From contig NZ_CAMLHC010000060.1 in the NCBI RefSeq assembly GCF_946479755.1, forward strand, positions 1 through 10,470: DNA of 10,470 nucleotides, in the 5' to 3' direction. Below, one piece after another: positions 1-7,547 of this stretch (positions are counted from its first letter, which is position 1; the number at the start of each line of letters is the position of its first letter). Both the position numbers and the translations under genes were made by a program. The notes under the pieces were generated by a model that did no database searches, was not told where the DNA came from, and saw only the letters and a list, made by a program, of their open reading frames with translations. This stretch comes from an uncultured Chitinophaga sp. GTDB lineage: Bacteria > Bacteroidota > Bacteroidia > Chitinophagales > Chitinophagaceae.

Positions 1-210
1 TAGTGGAATCATCATAACAACCAAATTCAGTACAGTAAAGGTTTTTGACAGATTTTCTATCAAAATGATACGATTAAAATCAACGTGCGACTCAGATGCT
101 ATTTTCGATTAGGAAGACTTACAAAGTGATACTTTTTATGTCAAATGATGAAATTTATTTTCATTTTGATCCGAAAAAATTCTTTTTTACAGGACAAGAT
201 AATGGAGACA
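1..210. other. AT-rich intergenic stretch, no supported gene
   Basis: This stretch is AT-rich and carries no convincing gene. A plus-strand frame is open from base 2 to a stop at 107-109, so the last 35 or so codons of an upstream gene could lie here, but the peptide shows no recognisable motif. An ATG at 96 opens a frame that runs into the antisense of the hydrolase gene and has no protein-like continuation. The run of A and T around 170-190 could form a weak hairpin. It lies just downstream of the hydrolase stop, but I would not call it a terminator. Confidence 0.4.
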
Positions 211-1167
211 TTACTTATCCGTCAAAGGTAGCAGCTGCGGCTCAAATGCAAAGACACCCTTCTGACCGGTCGTATCCCGTAACACAGCCGCCGCCAGCAA
301 CCTGCACGCCGGCTCCACCACCGAAACATGGTCCTTACCAGGCATCACGTAAAAACGAAGGTCCTTCTCCCCCACCCCGGTTGCCTGCTCTTTCCACCAT
401 CTCATGTGAAACAAATATCCTTCTGCTCCTCCCAACACATATACAGGCCTACGAATAGACCTCAGCCATTTTACCGGCGTCCGCAACTCTATCTCGCGGA
501 TATCGAAAACACTATATGTCAGCGAATCTTCATCCGACTGGTGGTCATTCATGATTATCATCGGGTTAAAGCTAAACACCGCCCGGAACCGACTGCTGCA
601 CTCCGCTGTCAGCATTGCCTCGGTAGCGCCAACACCAACTCCGCCCAGGTATATACGTTCCGGATCTATTCCCGGTTGTTGCGCCAGAAAATCCGCAGCG
701 GCCACAATATCATCCACCTCCCCGAAACCGGATTCCACGTACCCCGGATTACCACTTCCACCCCGTAAGGCAGGGTACATCATCACAATACCGGCTTCCC
801 TGAACGGCGCCCCTGTCTCTGTATCACCGATGCTATTCGTCAGCCCATCATTGATCCATATGATTGCCGGATGCAACCGGCCATCCTTTGGCACCTTACT
901 CAGGTAAGCTACCATGTTACCCAAGGCCGTAGGATAATATACCAGCGAAAACAGCCGCTTCGGCACAGGCGTATCCGCCATATGCCGCTTTCGCACCAGT
1001 TCTGTCACAAACCCCTGGCGCTCCAGGACCAGCTCCGTCAACCCGGTATCCGCCGGCGGCGGCTCCGCCGGAAACGGCCGCTCGATCCTGGCAGTATAAA
1101 GACCTCCGTATATGCCCAACAGTATCAAGGAAAAGAAAACAGCCAACGAACGATAAACAGCTTTCAT
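211..1167 (-). CDS. Membrane-anchored alpha/beta hydrolase (prolyl oligopeptidase type) lacking the nucleophile serine
   Basis: The product has 318 residues. Residues 7-25 form one hydrophobic segment (signal anchor or uncleaved signal), so the enzyme domain probably sits in the periplasm. The fold is recognisable as the S9-like hydrolase family: HPAIIWINDG (99-108), YPALRGGSGNPG (131-142), FGEVDDIVAAADFLAQ (148-163), IDPERIYLGG (167-176), and a C-terminal GKDH with the likely catalytic His280. In relatives the nucleophile elbow reads G-H-S-x-G-G. Here it reads G-V-G-V-G (176-180), so Gly178 (codon at 634-636, GGT) replaces serine, one base from AGT. That predicts loss of hydrolytic activity, or a non-catalytic role, unless another residue serves. 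I chose the start at 1167 over an upstream ATG at 1206 because a clean signal segment follows it and a -7 motif (TACCTTTG) lies just upstream, inside the longer version. The gene is divergent from the M48 gene. Confidence 0.85.
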   Translation of the reverse strand: MKAVYRSLAVFFSLILLGIYGGLYTARIERPFPAEPPPADTGLTELVLERQGFVTELVRKRHMADTPVPKRLFSLVYYPTALGNMVAYLSKVPKDGRLHPAIIWINDGLTNSIGDTETGAPFREAGIVMMYPALRGGSGNPGYVESGFGEVDDIVAAADFLAQQPGIDPERIYLGGVGVGATEAMLTAECSSRFRAVFSFNPMIIMNDHQSDEDSLTYSVFDIREIELRTPVKWLRSIRRPVYVLGGAEGYLFHMRWWKEQATGVGEKDLRFYVMPGKDHVSVVEPACRLLAAAVLRDTTGQKGVFAFEPQLLPLTDK

Positions 1168-1182
1168 AGATAGGATTTGTCG

Positions 1183-1190
1183 CAAAGGTA
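1183..1190 (-). promoter_or_regulatory. Bacteroidota -7 promoter element for the hydrolase gene
   Basis: The minus strand reads TACCTTTG, an exact match to the TAnnTTTG -7 consensus of Bacteroidota, ending 15 bases before the chosen ATG. The leader would be only about 10 bases. A TTG on the same strand at 1204-1206 is closer than the usual spacing, so the -33 element is not clear. Confidence 0.5.
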
Positions 1191-1213
1191 ATAGCTCCAT
1201 ATACAAATTTTAA

Positions 1214-1221
1214 TATCTTTG
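1214..1221 (+). promoter_or_regulatory. Bacteroidota -7 promoter element for the M48 protease gene
   Basis: The plus strand reads TATCTTTG followed by CGCCC, a textbook TAnnTTTG -7 element, 25 bases before the ATG at 1247. A TTG at 1177-1179 is too far away to be a standard -33 element. The two -7 elements in this 79-base gap point outwards, so the hydrolase and protease genes have back-to-back promoters. Confidence 0.6.
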
Positions 1222-1246
1222 CGCCCGATACCTACGAAATAAACAT

Positions 1247-2698
1247 ATGTCAACCTGCAGATCCCTTACCCTGTCAGCCCTGATGCTGTGCTGCCAAAGT
1301 ATTGTAGCCCAAACTAAGCCCATCTACAATTACAAGGACCTTTCCCATGCCTACTACGAGCGCCAGAAAGACTCCCTGAAAAAAACATGGACCTGTCCCG
1401 CTGTCTACAAAGACAAAGAGACCCAGAAAAAGTACAAGGATATATGGAACGAACGCACCGACTTCGTCACCGAAGCCATTGACAACGACGGCTACCTGTA
1501 CGAAGTGGAAATACAAACTTATCTTGATGGCATCGTCCGGCAAATCGCTGCTGCCAATCCCAAACTGATTCCCCAGGCCCCGATGCTGCTGATTGACCGT
1601 AACACATCGGTCAACGCGTACGCTACCGGCAGTAACCTCCTGGCGGTCAATATCGGCCTGCTGGCCTTCTCCCGCACCCGGGAGGAGCTGGCCCTGGTAC
1701 TGGCACACGAAATGGCCCATAACGCGCTCCAACACCCCGAAAACGGGATGAAGAAACGCGCCGAGTGGTTCACCTCCGAAGAGTACAAACAGTCGCTGAA
1801 CGCGGTATTAGACTCCCGCTACGAACGCCTCACCCGCCTGAAGAAAGTGTTCGAAGGCTATTCTTTCGACAGGAGCAAACACCAGCGGTATCATGAAGGG
1901 GATGCAGACTCTCTGGCTATCGTCTTGCTGAAAAACAGCCATATCGGGATCGACCCTACGGTGTTCCTGCGGCTGGACAGCGCCGATATCCAGTACCGGC
2001 AGCCACTCAAAAAACACCTAAAAGACTATTTTTCGGCCTATCAACTGCAGGTGGAAGACAGTTGGATGGTGAAACGCACCCGGGGACTCTCGGCCAAAGC
2101 GTATAATTTCAACAACACCAGCACCGGCCTCGCCGATTCCCTGAAAACACACCCCGACTGCCAGGACCGGTACAACAAAACCCGGCACGAGCAAACCAAC
2201 GCCCCGCTGACACCCATCCCGGCTACCCTGCGGAACAAAGCTATGAAGATGATGGTCTGGAGCATCTACTGTAATGGTAACATGACCGCCGCCCTGTACC
2301 GCATCTTCCTGGAGAAAGACCGCGGCAACAACGACCCGTGGTATGATTTTATGTTCAGCAACGTGATGTCCGGCCTCTACTACGCCGACCAGAAGTTGAA
2401 TCGTTTCAACGCCATCGCGGTAAAGCCCAAGGAATACATCTCCAATAGTTATTACGAGCTGGAAACGATGTTCGAACAGATGCCCCGGGAAAAACTGGAA
2501 GCTTTCCATCATTCCCTGCAACAGGCGCCTTTCTGGAGCAGCATGACACCTTCCGAGCACGGATTCAAATCCCTGATCAATACCCTCGTGTCCAATGCCG
2601 GCGACAACGACAAACAAAAGGCAGCGGCCAAATCATTCACCGCCAGCTTCCCCGACAGCCCGTACTGCGAATTCGCTACACCCTTTTCAAAAAAATAA
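1247..2698 (+). CDS. Secreted M48-family zinc metalloprotease
   Basis: The product has 483 residues with an N-terminal signal peptide (about 1-21, likely cleaved before Gln22 in IVAQTKP), so it is exported. The zinc site is HEMAH at 154-158, and Glu217 in HEGDADSLA (216-224) fits the third ligand of the E-x-x-A-D motif of family M48. The approach NAYATGSNLLAVNIGLL (123-139) and EELALVLAHE (146-155) is also typical of this family. Such proteins act as endopeptidases or in envelope quality control. The 200-residue tail after the zinc domain has no motif that I recognise, and no TPR repeats are obvious. Translation starts without a Shine-Dalgarno site, as is normal in Bacteroidota. The next gene follows after 39 bases on the same strand with no clear promoter, so the two are probably co-transcribed. 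A decayed copy of the 5' part lies at 8540-8837. Confidence 0.9.
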   Translation: MSTCRSLTLSALMLCCQSIVAQTKPIYNYKDLSHAYYERQKDSLKKTWTCPAVYKDKETQKKYKDIWNERTDFVTEAIDNDGYLYEVEIQTYLDGIVRQIAAANPKLIPQAPMLLIDRNTSVNAYATGSNLLAVNIGLLAFSRTREELALVLAHEMAHNALQHPENGMKKRAEWFTSEEYKQSLNAVLDSRYERLTRLKKVFEGYSFDRSKHQRYHEGDADSLAIVLLKNSHIGIDPTVFLRLDSADIQYRQPLKKHLKDYFSAYQLQVEDSWMVKRTRGLSAKAYNFNNTSTGLADSLKTHPDCQDRYNKTRHEQTNAPLTPIPATLRNKAMKMMVWSIYCNGNMTAALYRIFLEKDRGNNDPWYDFMFSNVMSGLYYADQKLNRFNAIAVKPKEYISNSYYELETMFEQMPREKLEAFHHSLQQAPFWSSMTPSEHGFKSLINTLVSNAGDNDKQKAAAKSFTASFPDSPYCEFATPFSKK

Positions 2699-2737
2699 AC
2701 AGTAACCGTTTCCATTATTTATCCCACAATTATCATC

Positions 2738-4300
2738 ATGAAACATGTTATCATCGCATGCGCCCTGCTGCTGTCCGTCATCCGCAGCACCCATGCCCAA
2801 ACCCGCGTATTCAAGGAAGTAGGCAACGAGATCTCCTCCTCCATGCGCGCCATCACCCAGGACGGCGCCCTGGTAGGCTACCTCGTTTTCACTGAACTGG
2901 AAAAGGCAGACAAAGACTCGTTCAACTACAAGCTCACCATCATGGATGAGAACCTGAATGACATCGGAAAAGTAAACTTCCGCGAAATGAAGCTGGACCT
3001 CCAGTCCGTAGCTTTCGAGCAGGATGTGCTCTGCCTGGCTTACATGAAAAGTAACCTCCTCGGTTATACGTACGACCACCGCAGGGAGAAAAAAGACGCT
3101 ATCAAAAAAGGTTACCTGGCGGTTTACACCCAGTTCATCGACCTCACCGGCAAGATGCTGAAAACAAATACCATCAAGGTAAACACAGACCTGAAAGGTA
3201 ACTTCTCCAACGCCTCTACTTCCATCGGCTCCGGTGGCATGAAAGAGTCCCTGCGGGTAAGTAACGTCAATGGCAAAGGCTTCGCCTGTTTCTTCGGCGA
3301 CGACCGTGGAAAATTCCTTTATGCCTACGACAAAAACGGCAACCAGACCTGGCACAAAAGAGTGGGCCTTGAAGATGCCGACTACAACATGCTGGTATCC
3401 GGCCACGACGTATATTTCCTGGTCCATCACAGAGACCCCACAGTAGAAGGTGGCTACGCTATCCAGGGCTATGGTCTCGATGACAGCACCACCATCTCCC
3501 GTCAAAATCTGAAAGACAAAAAAGGAAATCAGCTGCGGGTACTCTCCTTTACCAACAACCCGGCTACCGGCAAACCTTACGTATCCGGTGCTATTATCAA
3601 CCCACGTAGAGGAAAAGGGCCGGTATTTCTCCGCACTATTGCGAAAGGCCGTTACACCGGTCTGTTTACCCTCAACATCGACGGACGTGGCCGCGACAGC
3701 ATGAAGCCTGTCTACACTTATTGGAAAGATCAAACAGCATTGACAAACACTAAAGGCCGCTTTAACCACAACAAATCTTTCCTGATGGCTGGTCCTTCTT
3801 TCAAGGATTTCGCAGGCAACACTTATTTCACCGGCACCGCTGCCAAACGCACCATCAACACCGGCCTGGTGATCGCCGAAGCCGCTACGCTTCCACTGAT
3901 CATACCACCGATTTATATGCTGAGCTTAGGTGGTACCCGCAAGTTTATTGCCCGTGAATCGATGGTATTGAAACAAACACCGGAAGGTGTACTGTCGCTG
4001 GACAACAGCATACCCGTAGCCAACAGCCGGGGTATTGCGGCAAAAATCGCTACGGAAATGATGGACAACAAGTCTTACTACAGCCTCCATTCTCCGGAGA
4101 AAAAGGCAACCTACCTGATCATCACAGAACAGAAAAACATCACCCTCTATCACGTAGAGGCAAAGAAAGTAATACGCACTATTCCGCGCAAGGACGGCAG
4201 TATAGAAACACTGATCTTCCCTGCGAAAGAAGGACACGTGCTGGTAGCGGAATATAATAAGAAAGAGAAGTCAAGAAAGTTTTCGATAGAAGCGTTGTAA
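2738..4300 (+). CDS. Exported protein of unknown function, 520 residues
   Basis: I do not recognise this family with certainty; it resembles large uncharacterised exported proteins common in Bacteroidota. Residues 1-20 are a signal peptide with likely cleavage before Gln21 (THAQTR). The mature part is rich in short alternating strands, for example GKFLYAYDKNGNQTWHKRVG (203-222 region), YNMLVSGHDVYFLVHH and YLIITEQKNITLYHVEAKK. This suggests a repeated beta-sheet architecture such as a propeller, which is inference from the pattern only. One hydrophobic stretch near residues 370-395 (GLVIAEAATLPLIIPPIYM) could be a membrane or buried segment. It probably shares a transcript with the M48 protease just upstream, so a role with it at the envelope is plausible. 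No catalytic motif is visible. Confidence 0.8.
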   Translation: MKHVIIACALLLSVIRSTHAQTRVFKEVGNEISSSMRAITQDGALVGYLVFTELEKADKDSFNYKLTIMDENLNDIGKVNFREMKLDLQSVAFEQDVLCLAYMKSNLLGYTYDHRREKKDAIKKGYLAVYTQFIDLTGKMLKTNTIKVNTDLKGNFSNASTSIGSGGMKESLRVSNVNGKGFACFFGDDRGKFLYAYDKNGNQTWHKRVGLEDADYNMLVSGHDVYFLVHHRDPTVEGGYAIQGYGLDDSTTISRQNLKDKKGNQLRVLSFTNNPATGKPYVSGAIINPRRGKGPVFLRTIAKGRYTGLFTLNIDGRGRDSMKPVYTYWKDQTALTNTKGRFNHNKSFLMAGPSFKDFAGNTYFTGTAAKRTINTGLVIAEAATLPLIIPPIYMLSLGGTRKFIARESMVLKQTPEGVLSLDNSIPVANSRGIAAKIATEMMDNKSYYSLHSPEKKATYLIITEQKNITLYHVEAKKVIRTIPRKDGSIETLIFPAKEGHVLVAEYNKKEKSRKFSIEAL

Positions 4301-4306
4301 AATTAC

Positions 4307-4333
4307 GAAGCGGCGGGACATTTCCGTCGCTTC
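4307..4333 (+). terminator. Hairpin just after the 2738-4300 gene, weak terminator candidate
   Basis: A 10-base stem (4307-4316 with 4324-4333, one G-U pair) closes a 7-base loop, starting 6 bases after the stop codon. No T-run follows, so it may be a processing or stability hairpin, or a poor intrinsic terminator for the M48 operon. Confidence 0.4.
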
Positions 4334-4635
4334 TGCAATAAGACAACATCTTCATGATAAAATATGACCGTAGAGTATCTATTTATCGCCACGAACGATG
4401 TTAGCGGTTTATGTTGGCTAAAAAAATTGCTTAGCTGTAGAATCTAACGTAACTTGAAGCAGTATCCTAAAGATAATTATCGCGTGAATCTTGGCACCAA
4501 TGCTAAATAGCTAGCGGCAAGTATTGCCCCGCATACAGAACGGTCTTTGCACTGATAGCTCCTCCCCTATTTCAAATACTGTATCTACTTGTAAAAAACA
4601 AACCTTAACCCTCAAATAACACAAATTGCACAATT
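4334..4635. other. Intergenic region upstream of the first cysteine peptide, no gene seen
   Basis: About 300 AT-rich bases contain no open frame of useful length. A small hairpin (GGCAA at 4516-4520 with TTGCC at 4524-4528, loop GTA) is visible. No exact TAnnTTTG motif stands at a sensible distance from the peptide start; a sequence GGTCTTTG at 4542-4549 is a poor match. The region may carry the peptide promoter and a leader, or an unrecognised small RNA; nothing in the sequence decides this. Confidence 0.4.
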
Positions 4636-4881
4636 ATGAAAAAGAAAATTATTATCCTTATGTCGTTGACATTAGGTGTGGCAATGGTCTCCGGACATTT
4701 GGCCTCCCAAGCAAGATTAGCGAATCGTATTTACATTCACAGAGAGGGCGATCCGCCAGATATTTGCTGTTTAACCCTAACCGGACGGACCTTTATCGCT
4801 AATCCGACTGGACCACACTTAGCGACCACCTTACTATGCGCCCCCTGTGTTCGCGGCACAATAGTTACGGTAATCAACTAA
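4636..4881 (+). CDS. Small exported four-cysteine peptide, copy A
   Basis: The product has 81 residues. The N-terminus (MKKK, hydrophobic core about 5-19, then ASQAR) looks like a Sec signal peptide with cleavage near Ala26. The mature part carries Cys44-Cys45 and Cys68-Ala-Pro-Cys71, with the strip R-T-F, N-P-x-G and A-T-T between them, ending CAPCVRG plus a short tail. Two disulfides are therefore possible. I do not recognise a family; size and architecture recall the small exported DUF6520-like proteins of Bacteroidota, but I cannot confirm membership. A paralogue with the same length and identical cysteine spacing lies at 8988-9233, which is the best evidence that this is a real gene: about 44 of 82 hand-aligned columns are identical, strongest in the mature part. 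The gene is single, with its own terminator at 4995-5035. Function is unknown; a precursor peptide, structural peptide or secreted effector are all possible. Confidence 0.75.
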   Translation: MKKKIIILMSLTLGVAMVSGHLASQARLANRIYIHREGDPPDICCLTLTGRTFIANPTGPHLATTLLCAPCVRGTIVTVIN

Positions 4882-4994
4882 TCCTCTTTAGCCTCTATCA
4901 AACAGAATAGACGCAATCTTCTCGCTTACCTCGCATTAAGTACATCAAAATAAAACCCGTTACTATGCAAGGGTTCAAGTACATTAGATACAAC

Positions 4995-5035
4995 AATCCC
5001 TCCGCACTGAAAAGTATGGAGGGATTTCATTTTTA
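4995..5035 (+). terminator. Intrinsic terminator after cysteine peptide A
   Basis: A perfect 9-base stem (AATCCCTCC at 4995-5003 with GGAGGGATT at 5018-5026) and a 14-base loop are followed by TCATTTTTAT. It lies 113 bases after the peptide stop codon. On the minus strand the following sequence is poorer in T, so it serves the plus strand best, though it could also act on the convergent lipoprotein gene. Confidence 0.75.
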
Positions 5036-5102
5036 TATTCAACCCAAGCGGTTGATATCTATTCTTCACAATTATTTCCAGCTCCGTTAGAGAACTGAGA
5101 CA

Positions 5103-5645
5103 TCAATACACCCCATTCAACGCCAGCTCATACGTCGCCTTCGCTCCCGGTATACCTCCGCCTATTTCCAGCTTCTTCGTCAGTGTGGTCGCCGGCAGGC
5201 TCACATGATACTGCCCGTCTTTGTCTTTAGTCACGGTAGCAGTACCTGCGGCGCTATAGCCATACAACACTGCGCCGGTGCTCACGGCGGTACCTACGGT
5301 ACAATCGATCACGATGATGTTACGGGTAGGACTCGCCGTAGCCATTTCGGTGGTACCAAGGGTATACTGTCCTTCACCGTGGTTGTAGAAAGTAATGGTG
5401 ACAGTGCTGCCGGAGAAAGCGCCGTAGTTGCCCCCATCACCGGAGGTGGTGACGGCGATGCCGGTGATGATACCATCGGCGGGCGCGGGGGTGGATGTCT
5501 GGGAAGAGGCGCCTCTTACGTAGGTGTTAGCTCCTAGTTTCCAGGTAGCGTCGCCATCACTGGAAGGCGTGGGATCATTCTTTTTACCGCAGGAGAACAA
5601 AACGGCGGAAAACAGCGCTAGCAGGAGTAGTACGGTCTTTTTCAT
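5103..5645 (-). CDS. Lipoprotein of unknown function, 180 residues
   Basis: A signal peptide II is clear: basic start, leucine-rich core (5-17) and lipobox L-F-S-C with Cys19 as the lipidated residue, followed by GKKNDPTPSS, a flexible linker. The mature domain is rich in Gly, Thr, Ser and Ala with alternating hydrophobic strands (TVTITFYNHGEGQYTLG, GAVLYGYSAAGTATVTKDKDGQYHVSL), which points to a small beta-sandwich, and ends in KATYELALNGVY. The repeated pattern of a strand, a turn and the DGQYHVSLP strip is common in uncharacterised Bacteroidota lipoproteins; I see no enzyme motif. One cysteine (about residue 115) lies in the mature part. The gene is single, 187 bases downstream of the SDR gene on the same strand, probably with its own promoter. 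It is convergent with peptide A. Confidence 0.85.
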   Translation of the reverse strand: MKKTVLLLLALFSAVLFSCGKKNDPTPSSDGDATWKLGANTYVRGASSQTSTPAPADGIITGIAVTTSGDGGNYGAFSGSTVTITFYNHGEGQYTLGTTEMATASPTRNIIVIDCTVGTAVSTGAVLYGYSAAGTATVTKDKDGQYHVSLPATTLTKKLEIGGGIPGAKATYELALNGVY

Positions 5646-5731
5646 GTATTTTTTTTGGGTTAAAATTTATGGTTGTCTATAAAAAGGAAAAAGCCCCGCC
5701 ATCTTGCGACGACAGAGCTTAAAGCTTGATG

Positions 5732-5739
5732 CGAAACTA
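5732..5739 (-). promoter_or_regulatory. Possible -7 element for the 180-residue lipoprotein
   Basis: The minus strand reads TAGTTTCG, one base from TAnnTTTG, preceded by an AT-rich run. It would give a leader of about 80 bases before the ATG at 5645. No -33 element is obvious. Confidence 0.3.
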
Positions 5740-5773
5740 AAATTAAAATCGTTAAGAGACAAATTATTTTTCG

Positions 5774-5792
5774 GGCAGGATTATATCCTGCC
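5774..5792 (-). terminator. Hairpin downstream of the SDR gene, weak terminator candidate
   Basis: A perfect 7-base stem (GGCAGGA at 5774-5780 with TCCTGCC at 5786-5792) and a 5-base loop lie about 40 bases after the SDR stop codon. The sequence after it on the minus strand is A-rich rather than T-rich, so its role in termination is doubtful. Confidence 0.35.
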
Positions 5793-5832
5793 GTCCCGTA
5801 AATCCTTTACCAGGTTAAAGACTTTTAATCGC

Positions 5833-6756
5833 TTATAGCTCCTTTTTTATATACTCCATTCCCTGCCGGTAACTCGTTATCCTAAAATCAGGGAACCGCT
5901 GCTTAAACTTTGATGAATCAAATAAGTTATCGTAAGCATACCGGGGCAACAGCTCCTGTATCTCCGCGGCTTTCTTGCTGAAGATAGCACCGAGCTTCAG
6001 CACGACTTTCGGAATAACGGTATAAGACAACTCCCGCTGAAAAACATCGGATGCGAGGGCGACAAACTGCCGGTAGGTAAGCCTGTTATCATCACAGGGC
6101 AGGTGCCATGTTTGGCCGTAGGCGTCGGGGGTATTGCCGATCAGCGCCGTAGCGCGACTGGCATCGGGCGTCCATATCAGCGTTCTTAAAACATCGTCGC
6201 GAAGCAGCACTTTCAGCTTTTTATGTTGTCGGATGGCATCAAAAATAAAGGTATTGGTGATGCTCTGTGTTTTTCCGGGACCATAGAACTCCGGCGCACG
6301 GCAGATCACCGCTGTTATCTGCCCGGCGTTCATTTCCGACAGGAGCATTTCCGCCATGGCTTTCCGCACCATCCCCTTTTTTCCTACGGGGGCAAACGGT
6401 GTTTGCTCCGTCAGCACCTGTGCGTTTTGGGGATACATGTAGGTATTGTCGAAGAAGACCAGTTTGCTTTGATGCTTCTTACAGGCGTTGATCACGTTGC
6501 GCATGATGACAGGAAACTGCTCCTCCCACATGCGCGTGTCCATTGGCAAGCCAAGGGTAAACCAGGCGATCTCGCTGCCGGCAACGGCTTCCTCCGCTTT
6601 GGTGCCATCCAGCAGGTTGGCGGCCAACAGCGTGTCTGTATCGTTCACCTTGCGGGGATGCCGGCTCACCAGCCTGATATCGGAAGTGTACTTCCGTTTC
6701 AGTTCCCTGGCCAGTTCTTCGGCAATTTGCCCGTTTGCTCCGAGTATTGTCTGCAT
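5833..6756 (-). CDS. NAD(P)-binding SDR-like (epimerase / NmrA-type) protein, altered active site
   Basis: The product has 307 residues with a Rossmann fold at the N-terminus. The dinucleotide loop is G-A-N-G-Q-I-A (6-12), so the third glycine of GxxGxxG is alanine. An arginine pair follows the second strand (LVSRHPRK, 29-36), which would fit NADP(H). Later strips match the extended SDR class: KLVFFDNTYMYPQ (98-110), RKAMAEMLL (131-139), VICRAPEFYGPG (150-161) and RTLIWTPDASRA. In active members a Y-x-x-x-K ends at this lysine. Here Lys132 is kept but the position four before it is Gly128, so the usual tyrosine is missing and the protein may sense a cofactor rather than reduce a substrate. 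It starts 10 bases after the DJ-1/PfpI gene stop, so the two form an operon. Substrate unknown. Confidence 0.85.
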   Translation of the reverse strand: MQTILGANGQIAEELARELKRKYTSDIRLVSRHPRKVNDTDTLLAANLLDGTKAEEAVAGSEIAWFTLGLPMDTRMWEEQFPVIMRNVINACKKHQSKLVFFDNTYMYPQNAQVLTEQTPFAPVGKKGMVRKAMAEMLLSEMNAGQITAVICRAPEFYGPGKTQSITNTFIFDAIRQHKKLKVLLRDDVLRTLIWTPDASRATALIGNTPDAYGQTWHLPCDDNRLTYRQFVALASDVFQRELSYTVIPKVVLKLGAIFSKKAAEIQELLPRYAYDNLFDSSKFKQRFPDFRITSYRQGMEYIKKEL

Positions 6757-6766
6757 ATGACATTAT

Positions 6767-7465
6767 TTATTTTGCCATCTCCCGTATCACCACTTTAGCC
6801 ATCGCTTTTGAGCTGAAGGGATTCTGCCCGGTAACCAGGTTTCTGTCCACCACTACGTTAGACGTCATGGGGATAAAAGCTTTCTGATAATCGACGCCTC
6901 TTGCTTTGAGGGCAGCTTCCAGGTTAAAGGGCACTTTCTTTTTGCGCCGGGCGATGCTTTCTTCAAACCAATCGAACCCGGTGAGTTTTTTGCCTTTGAT
7001 GAGGTATTCGCCATTGGATAACCGGGCGTTCAGCAAACCGCCTACGCCATGACAGATAGCGGTGATCATTTTACCGCGCTCATAATGCTCGCTGATGATT
7101 TTCTGCAGCAGCACATTTTCCGGGAAATCATACATGGTGCCATGTCCGCCGGCCAGGTAGATACAGTCGAACTGCTGGTCGGCTATTTCCTGCAGACTTT
7201 CGGTGTGTTGTAACAGGTCCCGGAAGGCGGCGTCTTCCCAATAGGCTTTTGTGATGCTGTCCAGTACCAATGGTTTCAGGCTTTCGGGGTCGACAGGCGT
7301 GTTGCCTCCCGCAGGACTTGCGATCGTGATGTCATACCCTTCGTCTCCGGCGCTGTGGTAGATGTGCGTAAGTTCGCTGAGCCATAATCCGGTGGGCGTA
7401 TGTCCGTCTGCGTACCTCTCAACATTCGTTACTACTAGTAAGATCTTTTTCGTTTGGTCATTCAT
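6767..7465 (-). CDS. DJ-1/PfpI family protein, Hsp31-like (type 1 glutamine amidotransferase fold)
   Basis: The product has 232 residues, the normal length for the Hsp31-like branch. The catalytic elbow is A-I-C-H-G-V-G-G with Cys138 and His139. Glu31 in GLWLSELTH fits the conserved glutamate beside the cysteine. GGHGTMYDFPEN (106-117) and the C-terminal VTGQNPFSS (211-219) are further family marks. Members act as glyoxalase III (methylglyoxal to lactate), chaperones or deglycases; which applies here cannot be told from the sequence. There is no signal peptide, so the protein is cytosolic. It is first in an operon with the SDR gene 10 bases downstream, which may point to carbonyl or redox stress, by inference. 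The first 83 or so codons are repeated, broken, at 9256-9504. A 15-base stretch at 7209-7223 also occurs in the tRNA-Ser gene. Confidence 0.9.
   Translation of the reverse strand: MNDQTKKILLVVTNVERYADGHTPTGLWLSELTHIYHSAGDEGYDITIASPAGGNTPVDPESLKPLVLDSITKAYWEDAAFRDLLQHTESLQEIADQQFDCIYLAGGHGTMYDFPENVLLQKIISEHYERGKMITAICHGVGGLLNARLSNGEYLIKGKKLTGFDWFEESIARRKKKVPFNLEAALKARGVDYQKAFIPMTSNVVVDRNLVTGQNPFSSKAMAKVVIREMAK
7209..7223 (+). repeat. 15-base match to tRNA-Ser (inverted partner at 10407-10421)
   Basis: TGTAACAGGTCCCGG here is the exact reverse complement of plus-strand bases 10407-10421 in the variable arm and T-arm of tRNA-Ser. The left end of the long direct repeat (7217) falls inside it. 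Within the DJ-1 gene it codes for part of FRDLLQ. Confidence 0.7.
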
Positions 7466-7516
7466 AAAAGAGGGCTGTGAAAGGAGTAGGAAAATTTTGG
7501 TCGACTGGTGATCCTA

Positions 7517-7524
7517 TAAAGTTA
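7517..7524 (-). promoter_or_regulatory. Possible -7 element for the DJ-1/SDR operon
   Basis: The minus strand reads TAACTTTA, one base from TAnnTTTG, giving a leader of about 45 bases before the ATG at 7465. It is repeated unchanged at 9556-9563 upstream of the truncated gene copy. Confidence 0.35.
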
Positions 7525-7547
7525 ACGGAAAAATCGCCTCATGACAT

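Noticed and set aside
96..458. Plus-strand frame of 120 codons at the left edge
   Set aside because: Two thirds of it is antisense to the hydrolase gene, giving a proline-rich product without motifs; the first part is AT-rich intergenic sequence.
2687..3769. Long minus-strand open frame of 360 codons
   Set aside because: It lies wholly antisense to the exported protein at 2738-4300, which has a signal peptide and normal codon use. The antisense product is low-complexity Val, Phe and Gly with no motif, so it is a shadow frame.
4334..4635. Riboswitch or leader RNA upstream of peptide A
   Set aside because: Only a small isolated hairpin is visible; no known aptamer pattern can be recognised.
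4636..4881. Cysteine peptide as a lanthipeptide or other modified-peptide precursor
   Set aside because: The leader looks like an ordinary Sec signal, with no double-glycine site, and no modifying enzyme or dedicated transporter gene is in the window.
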